From: Triparma verrucosa
Taxonomy: Eukaryota > Sar > Bolidophyceae > Parmales > Triparmaceae
Direction of reading: 5' to 3'
Length of the DNA: 64,000 nt
NCBI GenBank assembly: GCA_030267905.1
Contig: BRXX01000433.1
Location: forward strand, 62,001 to 126,000
Shown here: positions 35,301-45,520 of the stretch, piece by piece
Layout of the letters: every line of letters starts with the position of its first letter
Numbering within the stretch: position 1 is the first letter of the stretch
Made by a program: the position numbers and the translations under genes
The notes under the pieces: generated by a model
Seen by the model: only the letters and a program-made list of their open reading frames with translations
What the model was told of the DNA's origin: nothing
Databases searched by the model: none

Positions 35301-38300
35301 TCCCTCCGCCTCCGCCTCAGCCTTGGTCAGGTACGACGCGATGTTCTCGAATTCCCAATCCTTGTCGAAGACTGCAATTGCGACAACAACAAGGAGCCAA
35401 TCGAGGGTTAGAATGAATGACCATGACCTGCGTCGTCAGCTCGACGTTTCGACCCTCGCAACTTCTCACCTTCTTCCTTCTCCTTCTCTTTGTCCTTCTC
35501 GTCGTCTCCCTCGTCCTCGGAATCGGTCTCCTTGCGCTCGAAGAGCTTGCGACCTCGCACGTTACCACCGTTGTTGTTGTATTTGATGTAGTTGTTGTTG
35601 TCAACGTACTGCTCGATGAGCCAGCACTTGGACGTGTTGCGGCCGGTCTCGGCCTTCAGGATGAACGGACGGAGGTAGCGTAGCTTCGGAAAGTTTGGAG
35701 GCGCATTCTTCGAGGCGAGTTCAGCGTTGAACTTGTCCGCCCATCCACCAGCTACGTACTGCGAGTAGCCGAAGTAGGTGAGCGACAGCGAGTTGCAAAG
35801 CGACGAGTTGTACCGCGAAAATGGCTACTCAACTTACCTGCTCTCGGACCCTGCCCTTGTGGTAATCGAAATCGTCTGCGTCGTTCTCCTTCCTTCCCAG
35901 CTTCGCGACCAGTTTCCTGCCCACGAACGTTCCCCTGCGGCGAGCGAAGCGACGAGTTAGAATTTACAATTTGTCGCGGCGAATGGCCGAATACGAAGGA
36001 AATGAATTGCCTCTTCCTTTTACCTCTGGCTAACCACGAGCTGGGGCCCTTCGAGGGTGTCCTGCATCTCCGTGGTGACGATAGACTCCGTGGCGTAGTA
36101 GCAGTAGCGCTCCCCTCCCTCTCCGAAAAGAGACGACCGGATCGCGATGCCCGTAGTCTCAGGGTGGGTGAAGTTCGGTTGCTGCTCCTCGGTGTTTGTG
36201 TTGGTCAATTTCTTGAAGTCACGGAAGAAGCCCTGGTCCTTGGGGTTGAGGGAGAAGATTTCGATTTTGTTGAGTCCTTGGTGGTAAAAGTTCCAGTTCG
36301 TGGTCTACGAAGAGCACAGCGAGGCGAACAAGGTAAGCAGGAAGATAGAGGTACAGGGTTAGATACCGAAGAAAATATGCCATGGTATTCGCAGCAGTTT
36401 CTCACCTCGCTCCATGGGTCGACGTCCCTCCTCTCACGCCTCTGCCGCTTGTTGTTCCTCTTTCCATTCCCCTTCCTGCCCTTCTCGGCGCCTTCGAAGG
36501 CTCTAAGGCTCTGCTCAGCGGCGTGGGAGAACTTGCTGAGGGTCAAGCTGAGGGACGTGGTGCGCGATTCACTCGTCATGAACATCGAAGGGCAGTTGAA
36601 AGCCTTGAACTCGGTGTCCATCTGCTTAAGGATGTATTCCGGGAGATCTTCTTCCTTTACATCTTCTTGCGGGGTTAGGGTTTTCTTGTTGTCGTTGCCA
36701 GCGAGAGTCATCGTGCACGTAAGCGTGGAGCCGTAAGCGCTGGCGATGTCAGACACTTCTTGGACGATGGCGTCTCGGAGCCACTGCGACGAGAGACGCG
36801 AGCCGAGGAGCGAAGCGGTGAGTTAGAATAAAATAGCGGTGATTAGGCACAATCACAAGCTCCATACCTTCTTTCCCTTGCCGGTGTTGTCACCACGGTC
36901 AGAGGGCTTGCCGTCCGTCATGAAAAACATCGCGCTGCAGTTGACTTCCAGGCTGTCGTACAAGAGTCTTCGGACCGTCTGCAACGCAGGGATGAAGCAA
37001 GCTCCTCCGCCCACCGTCACTCTGACGCCGTTGATGACCGTGTTGATGAGCACCTTGGTTATCGGCCACTGATCGCGGAACGGGAGACGAGCCGAGGAGC
37101 GAAGCGAAGAGTTAGAATTATTACTTTGGGTTCAGTTGTAGTTCTTTCTTGCTCACCTTCTCGAACACGACGTTCGCCGCCTCGCCCTCGAGCAGAATGA
37201 GAGTGTAGGCGAGCCCCTGGGCGTTGGGATCCTCATTCTTGCGGCGGGCCTGGGCTTTCATCTGGACCTTGAAGTAGTCGAGGACGCTACGCGAACGTAC
37301 TCGATCCTTGAGATTCTGCGAGGAGCGAAAACGGGCCAAGGAGCGAAGCGACGAATTAGAATAAAGTTGCGGTTATGGCGAGTAGATGAACAGGCGAGGA
37401 TCAAAGAAACGATGAGTGAGGTTTCTGCAACAATGTAGCGATGATTAACCAAGGAGCGAATCAACGACATCATCGTGCAGATGAAAACGTGTTCATCTGA
37501 GGCCACTAGTAGTAGCGGTGATTGAAAATATTCTCAGCCCGTCGCTTCGCTCCTCGCTCTCGCTCACCTCTCGCCAGTGTTGTAGAGGGGGGACTTGCCG
37601 TCGAAAGTCGCGTCGAACTTCTTCATGGACGACGAGCCGTCGAAGATCAAGATGGAGTGCTGGCCGACTTGTACGTCGCCGGTTTTGAAGCTGTCGAGGA
37701 GCGTTTCATGCTCTTCTTTGTCACTCTCCGTGACCTCCAAAAAGGTCTTCTTGAAGCGCTGCTTCTCGCTGTACTTGGAGGGAACATCCTCCTTCTCCTT
37801 GTCGACATTGAGATTTTGTAGCTCGTCGTCATCCAGGAGTGCCAGGTCGCCGTCGTTGTCGGTGGATTTCTTGGCGGCAGCGCTGCGATGAGCGTGGCGA
37901 GTCGCATGAATATTGGCATTCTCGGGTCAGAGTTACGTAGGCGTGATGGTGATATCGAATTAGACTCGCGTCACTCCTCGCTTGCTGTCGCTCACCTCGC
38001 CTTGAGTTCCTCGAGGGACTGGATCTTGCTAACGTCGACGATGTTGCCATCCTTGGCGTTAGGATCAGAGCGGATGAACTCGACGGAGTCGAACGGAACG
38101 CGGTAGACGACGTTGCCCTTCTTGTCGCTGACGAGGTACGGGTACTTCCTGCCCTTGTGGCAGTGCCAGATCTCGCGGACAAACATTTTGGTGTCAACGT
38201 TCTTGTCTTCAGGGTGCGACTTCGAGAAGATGTACTGGCCAAGGGAGAAGCGGAGCTTGACGTGAGAGACGTCGTCCTTTGGTTTGAACTTCTTGAGGAC

Positions 38301-39923
38301 CTTTTTGGATAGATCTTCTTGGGCCGAGGCGAGGCTGGCATCGATCTTTCGCTTTTCCTCGAGCAACTTCAGGTAGTGCGCGGTACCGAGGAGCTCCTTG
38401 TTCCCAGCCGTGCGAGCAGCTTGCATTTTCTTGGCGCGGGCTTCATCCTCCTGGTACTGTCGCTCGCGCTCAGCCTCCCTCTCGGCCTCTTTTTTCTCCC
38501 TGACAAGTTCGCGGAGGATGTCCATCGAGCCGTCATCCTCCTCTTCTGAGGAGGAGGGGAGCCTCTGCTTATCTTCCTCCTCTTCCTTCTTCTTCGCCAA
38601 CCTCAGCGCCCACTTCTCCTCCTTCTGCTTCTTCTTCTCGGCCTTGAGGCGCTCCTGCTCCGCCCTCTGCTTATTCTCGATGTCCTGCGCAGTGAGGCGG
38701 GCCTCCCTTGCCCTGATGCGCTTCATTTTCTGCTCCTCCGTCTCGGATATCATCATGGCGAAAAGCCTGCGAGGAGCGAAGCGCGAGGAGCGAAGCGAAG
38801 AGTCAGAATTTTATATTATGTTGCGCCACTTCATTGGCGCGCACCTGTAGAGGGAGCCAGCGACGATTTCGTTGATCTTTCCCGTCCTCTTCTCGATCGG
38901 CGCCACTTCGTCTTTCCAGTCCTTCAGATCTGGGATCTTCCTGAGGGTCGTTATGATGCTCTTCACGTTGTGCTTCCACGTGTCGAGCTTGTTGTTGTGA
39001 TTCAGCGCCACTCGCTCTACGGTGGCCTGGAACGGGAACTTATCCGCCCACGAAACATCCTCGTTCAGGTACGGGCCGACGTCGGTGATGATGAGCGGAC
39101 CGAAGAGCATGTTCTCGGTCGTGTTGAGGAGGTAAGCGGTGTCGTCTGTTGCAATGTTCGTGTAGTAGCGGTTGTTGGTTCGTGTGTCGCCGAGGACCTT
39201 CTTCTCGATGCACTCCCTGAACATCTCGGCGTCAGCCATGAAAATGTACGCGTTCCTCTTCTCTTGGGCGTTGTTGGCCGCCTTCTTGGTGGAGGAGAGG
39301 CTGAGGTCGTTGATGAGCTTGACGTCGCTAGCACCACCGATGCCGCCCATGTAGGCGGTGATGCCGAGCTTCTTGGGTTTCTTCGGTTTTTGGCGGTCGG
39401 TGCCGAATACGGAGGTGGTGCCTTCGTCCTCTCAATCCTCGTGGTACACGTACTCTACGTAGTCGCCTGTGGCGCGGAGTTTGTGACTCTTGAACCAGTA
39501 GCCCTTGTGGCCCAATTTGTCTGGTTTTTTTCGGCCGTGCTTTTTTTTTTATAAATATGGTGGCGTATTAGTGGAGTGTGCGTGTGCGGGATAAGGTGGA
39601 GTTGAACTGAGGGTGGGAGCGCGGAAAGACTCACTTTCTTGATCTCCCTGATCTCATCGTCTGTGATGGCACGCTCCATCTGACGCTGAAGGAGATGCTG
39701 AGTCGGCCGATCGAGACTCACGGCCTCAGTCGGAACATTCTCATAGGTTCTCGCTGTAAGGTTAGGCGAATGAGACGTGCGGTGAGATGGACACAGTGGT
39801 GAAGACAATTAATTATCGGAGGCGATCCCGGCGCGGAGACCTAAAGAAACTAAATTGTTTTCATTAAGAATGAACTCATAAATTTGTTCACTGCTTGCAC
39901 TCACGTGTGTTACGATGACTCAT
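32320..39923 (-). CDS. vWA-domain alpha-kinase (VwkA-like), intron-rich, two possible lesions
   Basis: Fourteen exons: 39923-39905, 39753-39635, 39539-38845, 38766-37996, 37882-37568, 37315-37157, 37068-36868, 36783-36406, 36304-36024, 35934-35838, 35758-35470, 35371-34934, 34869-33985 and 33920-32320; about 2080 residues. After a charged coiled-coil region comes a von Willebrand A domain: MIDAS DGSSSM, then ACFIPALQTV and FFMTDGKPSD. An atypical alpha-kinase domain follows: FVGRKLVAK, YIKYNNNGG, EMVCDIQGV, TLSDPVIH and the zinc-site Cys motif FYKSHVCGKCCRLLGL. The vWA-then-kinase order is that of Dictyostelium VwkA. An acidic insert of about 210 residues splits the kinase domain. A 530-residue tail holds poly-Lys. 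An in-frame TGA (39434-39432) and a frame-breaking junction (37568/37315) remain unexplained. Confidence 0.82.
32741..32785 (-). repeat. TTC microsatellite coding poly-Lys
   Basis: A run of TTC/TTT triplets on the plus strand encodes 12-14 lysines (AAG/AAA) in the alpha-kinase C-terminal tail. It could act as a nuclear localisation signal, which is inference. Confidence 0.8.
33921..33984 (-). mobile_element. Introner-like intron, 64 nt
   Basis: On the minus strand it reads GTGAGAAATG, then CACTATACCGCCACA, then TTCTAACTCGTCGCTTCGCT and ends CTCGCAG. This is a near-perfect 3' module in minimal form. Confidence 0.9.
34870..34933 (-). mobile_element. Introner-like intron, 64 nt
   Basis: It is the same length as its downstream neighbour and ends ATATTCTAACTCGTCGCAG, preceded by GGCCATTTTACCGTTC. 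The CTTCGCTCCTCG block is deleted, leaving branch point and acceptor close together. Confidence 0.85.
35372..35469 (-). mobile_element. Introner-like intron, diverged
   Basis: It begins GTGAGAAGTTGCGAGGGTCG, has ATTCTAACCCTCGATTGGC, and ends with an alternative acceptor CAATTGCAG just beyond a TTGTCGCAA stretch. Confidence 0.7.
35759..35837 (-). mobile_element. Introner-like intron, diverged
   Basis: It contains CAACTCGTCGCTTTGCAAC and ends CTACTCGCAG. The donor is GTAAGTTGAG. Confidence 0.7.
35935..36023 (-). mobile_element. Introner-like intron
   Basis: It contains GGCCATTCGCCGCGACAA, then TTCTAACTCGTCGCTTCGCT and ends CGCCGCAG. It interrupts the N-lobe of the alpha-kinase domain. Confidence 0.88.
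36784..36867 (-). mobile_element. Introner-like intron with GTATGG donor
   Basis: It contains AATCACCGCTA, then TTCTAACTCACCGCTTCGCT, CCTCGGCTCG and an acceptor CGTCGCAG. The donor GTATGG differs from the usual GTGAG. Confidence 0.85.
37069..37156 (-). mobile_element. Introner-like intron with drifted acceptor
   Basis: It contains TTCTAACTCTTCGCTTCGCT and CCTCGGCTCG. The family CTCGCAG end is replaced by a downstream CGATCAG acceptor. Confidence 0.82.
37316..37567 (-). mobile_element. Long introner-like element with both inverted repeats
   Basis: At 252 nt this is the longest copy. The 5' end has GAGGAGCGAAGCGACGGG and the 3' end TTCTAATTCGTCGCTTCGCT plus a second CTCCTCGCAG. Joining the exons at the obvious GT and AG sites does not keep the frame (2 nt remain before the junction, whereas the next exon starts in phase 0). 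Confidence 0.8.
37883..37995 (-). mobile_element. Introner-like intron, diverged, both ends
   Basis: The 5' end has GCGAGGAGTGACGCGAGTC. The 3' end has CATGCGACTCGCCACGC and TCATCGCAG, the same 3' variant as the intron at 52878-53031. Confidence 0.75.
38767..38844 (-). mobile_element. Introner-like intron with duplicated terminus
   Basis: It contains TTCTGACTCTTCGCTTCGCT, and the terminal block CTTCGCTCCTCG occurs twice in tandem before the final CAG. The donor is GTGCGC. Confidence 0.85.
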
Positions 39924-40139
39924 CGTAGGTTATGGTGAGCAAAAAAACCAAGAAGCAAACCTTCTAGCCCAAATCCCTGACAACTTTTTGAAGGCAAAAA
40001 AAGCACACAAGAAAAAAGAACAAAATAAAACTATATAAAAGTTTGTGGTTCGAAGCCGACAGTTCAACGCAGAGCGACCCGGCGGCGGAGTACCACAACC
40101 AAAAAAATATCTTATTCACTTTAAATCCAAAACTCAATT
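39924..40139. other. Intergenic region between two minus-strand genes
   Basis: A 216-bp AT-rich gap that should hold the alpha-kinase promoter and the desaturase 3' end. No RNA gene or repeat seen. Confidence 0.4.
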
Positions 40140-41596
40140 TCATTCTCTTCTCACAAGCTCATTGCAAGAATACCATCGATCCCCTTTAAAGGCATTCCAA
40201 TTCACTTTCCACCACGTGTGTGTGGTGGTGATCTGATCTAATTCAGCCGAAGCGGGCCTATCTTCTCTCGCGCCAGGCACAGAACCAAGAAGATGAAACG
40301 GGACTCCGACATAGTCGTGGTGCTCACGATGGAGATTTGTGTTCAGAGCCAAAAAATCATAAAATTTGCCGAAGTAACAGCTGCGAGGGAGAATATAACG
40401 ACGTTAGGTTTTTTTGGGACTGCTTAGCTTCGCTCGTCGCTCCGCAAGCAAGGTAACTTACCTCCCCGTCGGCTCGCACTCTCCGCCCTCAATTACCCTC
40501 CCCCCATGATTGCTGTAAAGCACGGCTGCCAACGGGTGAAAAGGCAAAGTCCAGCTAATCTCCGCCACAAACAACGCCGCAATAGACGACCAACCCCAGA
40601 GCTTCACTGCCACCAGTTTGAAAATGAGCGCCGCGGTCGAGTGCCTCCAGCGTAGGTCGTGAAAGCGTTCGCTCTTGTTGGGAAAGAATACATCGTGGCC
40701 CCGGAAGGCCGTAACAAGATCGTTCACACCGAGCATCAGCCTGCTCACAAGAAACAGTTAGCACTCACGAAACTCTTCCCAATTATCTATTTGCGCCTCA
40801 CTCACCTCTCCAGTGGAAAAGAGAAACAAAAAATCAGCATATTTCGGACATTTGCGTCCCTCCTCCACAAATCTCTAAAGTACTTGGAAATCGAGAATAC
40901 CTCTCCCCGCCAAATCGGACCTTCGTCCTCTGGCTTCACCTCCTGCCTGTGCCTCGCGAAAAGCACGTCCGCGTCTAGCAGTGATTCACCAGGACTGTCG
41001 AAGACTTCCCCCAAACCTACTGTGACGTTCTTTCCGACCACATCATGGTGACCCACGTGGCCGAACTTCAGGTACGTGTAGTATCCCACAAACGCGAAAA
41101 TGCTACCCCCAAACAAGAGGCGCTCGTTCAGCTTCCTAGACGAGGAAAAGGTCTGGTGGAGGCAGTCGTGGAGCACCTGGAGCTGCCACACAGATGCTAC
41201 ACCTCCGACAGTAGCAGCCAACCCGAACTTCCATGCCAAACTCTTCATCGCCGCGATGTATATCAGTGTCCCCGTACAGGCCGCAAGCGCGGCGGAGCCC
41301 GGGACCAGACTCTTCGCCTTGTGGAGCGCCTTCAGTCGCTCACGGTCTCTGTCGGTAGCCTTGCTCAAAAATTGCTTTCGACGGACACTATGATAATCGA
41401 CAATACTGATCGGAGGAGACGAAAGGGAGGAAGCCTGCTCGTCCCCATAAAGGCTGCGAGCGCAGCGGAGCCCAGGACCAGACTCTTCACCTTGTGGAGC
41501 GCGAGCTAGCCGAGTCCTCGACCTAGCACGGCTGACATGGTACGGGCTCGCTCCGGTGACCAGAGCGAGTAGAAGCAGTGAGGAAAACCAATTCAT
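40140..41596 (-). CDS. Membrane fatty acid desaturase family protein
   Basis: Three exons, 41596-40806, 40740-40462 and 40380-40140, give 436 residues. The di-iron histidine boxes of the FA-desaturase family are all present: HDCLH (143-147), HVGHH (180-184) and HREHH (374-378), with hydrophobic stretches between them. The family inserts double bonds, or in some branches hydroxyl or keto groups, using O2 and reduced ferredoxin or cytochrome b5. The substrate cannot be told. A hydrophobic leader (LLLLALVTGAS) followed by an Arg/Ser-rich stretch suggests targeting through the ER, possibly to the plastid. Intron 2 (40381-40461) looks introner-derived. The start at 41596 is the first Met and gives the leader. 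Confidence 0.85.
40381..40461 (-). mobile_element. Possible introner-derived intron
   Basis: It has GCGGAGCGACGAGCGAAGC near the 5' end, CCTAAC as branch point and ends CCCTCGCAG. The match to the family is partial and could be an old copy. Confidence 0.55.
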
Positions 41597-41967
41597 CCGA
41601 CTCGATCAACCCTCCTCATAAAAGAAGTGATGGAAATTCTCTCCTACTTTTCGTGTTTTAAGGCGAAGTTGTTGATGATGATGATTCAATAACCACAAAA
41701 ATTGATCACCAGAACGCGAACGAACACACGAATGGGGCTTTGTGCCAATTTGCCAGTGCAAGTGCCCAAAGTCCAAGATTTCTCGGAAGTCGTTCGCCCT
41801 CGCCTTGAAAAAGAGTATCAGCCACCACACGACATATACAGTAAATTTTCAAAAAGGACAAGCGCGACCAGAATCACCAGAGTCTCCTCTCCTCAATTTC
41901 TAGATCTTGCCTCCTGGCTCTCTGCGCTCTCCTCCAAACCAAACTCCTTCACCTCTTCTTCACGTCA
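41597..41967. other. Divergent intergenic region
   Basis: A 371-bp promoter region shared by the desaturase and phosphodiesterase genes. A short open frame (41702-41998) overlaps the downstream start in another frame and is not supported as coding. No other feature seen. Confidence 0.4.
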
Positions 41968-44900
41968 ATGTCTAATCCCAGCAGTTCTGCGCTGTTGATC
42001 GCGACAACGGCCGCAGCAGGTAAAATGAAACGTGTCGTTCCAATTCCAAGTCTCTTTCCCCACCCCAAACCCACCCAACCCACCCCCCACCCCTCACCCC
42101 CCTCACGCCACCCATCACACCCACCCACACAGCTCTGACTACCGTCGCAACATTCTCCCTCCTTCAGCATTACGTTATCCCTAACCCTAAACCTTCCGTC
42201 CCCTCCGACCATCAAATTGTCAGAAAAGATGGTCGTGAGGCGCAAAGCCTCGACCTAGCCACCACCGTTTCTGAGTACCGGCGCAAGATCGAGGTCCTCC
42301 TCTACATGCAGGAGGCGGTGGTCAACGTGATGGACTTCAACCACGTCCTCTCCATTATAGTAGACATAGCTTACTCTATTGTCCCTGCCTCTCGAATCTC
42401 TGTGATGGTCCTGAGCGACGATCGCAAGTCCATGACTGTGTTCGTGAGCAAAGACGCCGAGGCAATGTCCATCAACGCCACCAGTGGGATCGCGGGCTAC
42501 GTCGCCGCCACGGCCACCAAGGTGAACATCGCGGACGCGTACAACGACCCCCGCTTCGACAAGACCATCGATGAGACTCTTGGCTTCAAGACTGACTCCC
42601 TCGTCTGCGTTCCTATCCACGCCGGCGGCTCGGTCGTCGGCGTGATTCAAGCCTGCAACCGCACCGACAATAATGCGTTTGGAGAAGAGGACGAACGCGG
42701 CCTCGAGGCCCTCTCCCTCTCGGCTGGATCTGCCATCCGCAAGGCACAGCTCTACGCATCTGCCATCCGTTCCAACCGAAAATCTGCCGCCATCCTCTCG
42801 GTCGTGCGCTGTCGCACGTCTGGGGCTTCCGTCCCCGACTTGATCAACGTGGTCACAAAATCAACCTATAGTCTCCTCCTGGCCGAGCGTGTTAGCGTGT
42901 ACCTTGTGGACAGGATCAAGGGCGAGATATGGATATGTGTGAGCAAGGTGAGAAGAGCGCCGCAACCACGTTGCATCTAAACGCAGTTGCCGTTTAACTC
43001 GCCCGCCCCTCCCCCCCCCTGCCTCACAGGACCCAAGCATCGCGGGCCTAACCCTGCCTATTGGCCGGGGCATCAGCGGCCAGGTTGCCCTCAACGGCGA
43101 GACCATAAACCTGAAGGACTGCTACACTTCCGACAAGTTCGACTCGTCTTGCGACAAGAAGACCGGGTTCACGACTCGTTCCATGCTCTGCATGGCCGTC
43201 CCGGGATTCGACGACGAGAGCAAGCCTGTGGCGGTTATCCAGGCGATCAATAAGATAGGCAGCAAGAGCTTTGACGACGAGGACGAGGAGGCTCTGTCGG
43301 CATTTTGCAACGAGGTTAAAATGGCAATGCGAGGAAATTTCCTCGAGGCCGCTCTCCTGAAATTAGGTACGATGGGGCTCCTTGTTAAGTCGCTCCTATC
43401 ATTCGCGCTCACTCAAACCCACGCCCTGCGCTCTCAGAATCAGACGCCCGTAGACAGTGCGATATAGATTCTTCGTCCTACTTGCGCGAGTTTGGGTACG
43501 TGACCAAGGCAATTTATATCTTGCAGCACACCAAGACGCGAAAGTACATGGCCGAGCCGCGGTCCCCGCCCAAAATCATTAGTCGTTCGAAGAGCGACAC
43601 CTCGTCTTTGTCTCCCCGCCGGCGTATATTCCCCCAAACTGTCAACCCTAACCCCACCGATGTTTCATTTTCCCTCGCCGCTTCTTCCCGTCTTTCTTCT
43701 CCCTCCACTTTCGATACCCTCGTCGACTCACACTCGATCGAACGCCAAATCGAAATATGCAATGAAAACAATTTCTCCACTTCCAAAATTCCTCTTTCCT
43801 CCTCCTCCTCCTCCTCCTCCTCCTCCTCCTCCTCCTCCCCCATCATCCACTTGCCCCTGCACACAACTTCTTGGTCTATAACTCCCAGGTCCATGTTCGG
43901 CCGCGAATCCTCCCGATCGAATTACAGTGAAGAGCCCCTGAGTCCGTCTCACTTGAATCCGGACAGGCGCAGGTCCAGCCTGAACAAGCAGTCGATCCAG
44001 TGGGGCAGAACCAGCAGCAACATAGACGCCAAGAAAGAATTCGACGACTTCGGCTTCGATATATTCTCGAAGAGTGAGGAAGAGTTAGGTGAGGGCATGT
44101 AGACCCGAAATGCCCTAAGTTTTCGCCAACCCGTCTCACCCCCTTTCACCACCCGCCGCCCCCCACCCTCCTCCACTTACAGTGGACATTGTATTTGCAT
44201 TTTTCGAGGAGGTGAGAGTCTGCGAGGAGCGGAGCAAAGAGTTGGAAATGCGCCAATTTCTTGAACGTCGTTGAAGCGGTGTAGTTCCAGTCTAGATTTC
44301 GACTCCACTATCATCGCCACAAAAACGTTGTCTCTTCAATTTGGTTTCTTATGATGGTCACCATCAGCGCCAAATAATTCTAACTCGTAACTTCGCTCCT
44401 CGGCCACTCCGCTCGCCGCTCGTCACAGTTCAATCTCTGTGACAGGCTAAAGGTCGACGCCGAGCACCTCCAGAACCTCATCCTCGCCATTCACGACACG
44501 TACAACAACGTTCCTTTCCACAACTTTTACCACGCATTTTCCGTCTGTCACGTCTCGTACCTTCTCATGCGCCACTGCGACATGGCGCAGTGTCTCTCAA
44601 GCGTCGATATCTTTAGTTGCCTGATTGCCGCGCTCGCCCACGACTGCGACCATCCGGGCGTTTCGAACGGCTACCTGATTGAAACCGAGGACGTCCTCGC
44701 CACGGCCCACAACGACGACGCTGTCCTCGAGCGCCATCATGCCTCCACCGCTGCGAAGCTAATGACGTACCCTGAGAACGACGTTTTCGCGGAGTTCAGC
44801 AAGCAGCAGAAGAAGCAGTGTAGGAAGGTCATCCTTGACGCGATTCTCGGTACTGACATGAGCCGCCACATGGAGCACGTCACGTCCTTGCACGAGAGGT

Positions 44901-45401
44901 GAGAAGAATAAGATGAGGGCGAACCCTCTTCCGCATGAGAACATATCATTCTCACTAACCCCTTTCTCCGTCCCCGCCCACACCCTTCGCAGGGCTGACG
45001 AGGGCCACCATGCCTTTTTCGACCGCAACTCGCACACCGACCGCGCCGAGCTCGTGAAACACATCATCCACTGCGCCGATTTGGCCGCCCAGACCCTCCC
45101 GGAGAAGATCAGTGAGGAGTTCGAGCTCCGCGTCATGAAGGAATTCACCTCCCAGGCCCTGAAGGAAATTGAGGCCGACTGCGAGCAAACGTCCTTCATG
45201 AAGGGCCTCGAAGACGACAAGAAGCGCTGCGAGCTGCAGCTCAACTTCGTATCCGCCATTGTCTTGCCCCTGTGGGGCGGCCTGGCGAAGCTCTTCCCCA
45301 AGTGTGATGAGAGAGTTGAACGCGCCAACGAGATTAGACTCAATTACGAGCAATTGGTGAAGCAGTACGCCTCAACCTCTACTTCGACGAACGAGAGGTA
45401 G
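41968..45401 (+). CDS. Class I cyclic nucleotide phosphodiesterase with two GAF domains
   Basis: Seven exons, 41968-42019, 42133-42947, 43030-43366, 43438-44088, 44183-44211, 44429-44898 and 44993-45401, join in phase to 920 residues. GAF-A covers about residues 85-230 (GIAGYVA...DPRFDKTID...CVPI). GAF-B covers about 250-395 (GISGQVAL, then TGFTTRSMLCMAV). A linker with a run of about 14 Ser (near 520-535) precedes the catalytic domain, which shows FHNFYHAFSVCH, the metal-binding signature HDCDHPGVSN, and HCADLAAQT. It hydrolyses cAMP and/or cGMP; GAF domains of this class bind cyclic nucleotides and regulate the enzyme. The architecture is that of animal PDE2/5/6/11. Substrate preference is not evident. 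A hydrophobic segment near the N-terminus may be a membrane anchor. Confidence 0.93.
43797..43838 (+). repeat. TCC microsatellite coding poly-Ser
   Basis: Fourteen or so TCC codons in tandem encode a poly-Ser linker between GAF-B and the phosphodiesterase domain. Confidence 0.9.
44212..44428 (+). mobile_element. Introner-like intron with both inverted repeats
   Basis: The 5' end is GTGAGAGTCTGCGAGGAGCG, followed by GAGCAAAGAGTTGG. The 3' part has ATTCTAACTCGTAACTTCGC, TCCTCGGCCAC and ends CGTCACAG. The interior contains CCACTATCATCGCCACA. Confidence 0.85.
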
Positions 45402-45520
45402 AGTAGAGTAATTAGATATAAGTACATCAGCATAATATAAATTCTTTTCAGACAAAATTTTATCAATTTCCTTTCTTCCTCATTCCCACCCTTTGCTTCC
45501 CTCGTAACCCCTATTAATCG

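Noticed and set aside
33921..38844. The regular GAGCGAAGCGACGAG repeats as a CRISPR array or satellite
   Set aside because: The copies fall between exons at splice junctions, with coding sequence between them of unequal length. They are introns, not an array.
39432..39434. TGA as selenocysteine
   Set aside because: The position lies in an acidic, non-redox stretch, not next to a Cys-like active site, and I saw no obvious SECIS-like stem downstream. It is kept only as an unexplained stop.
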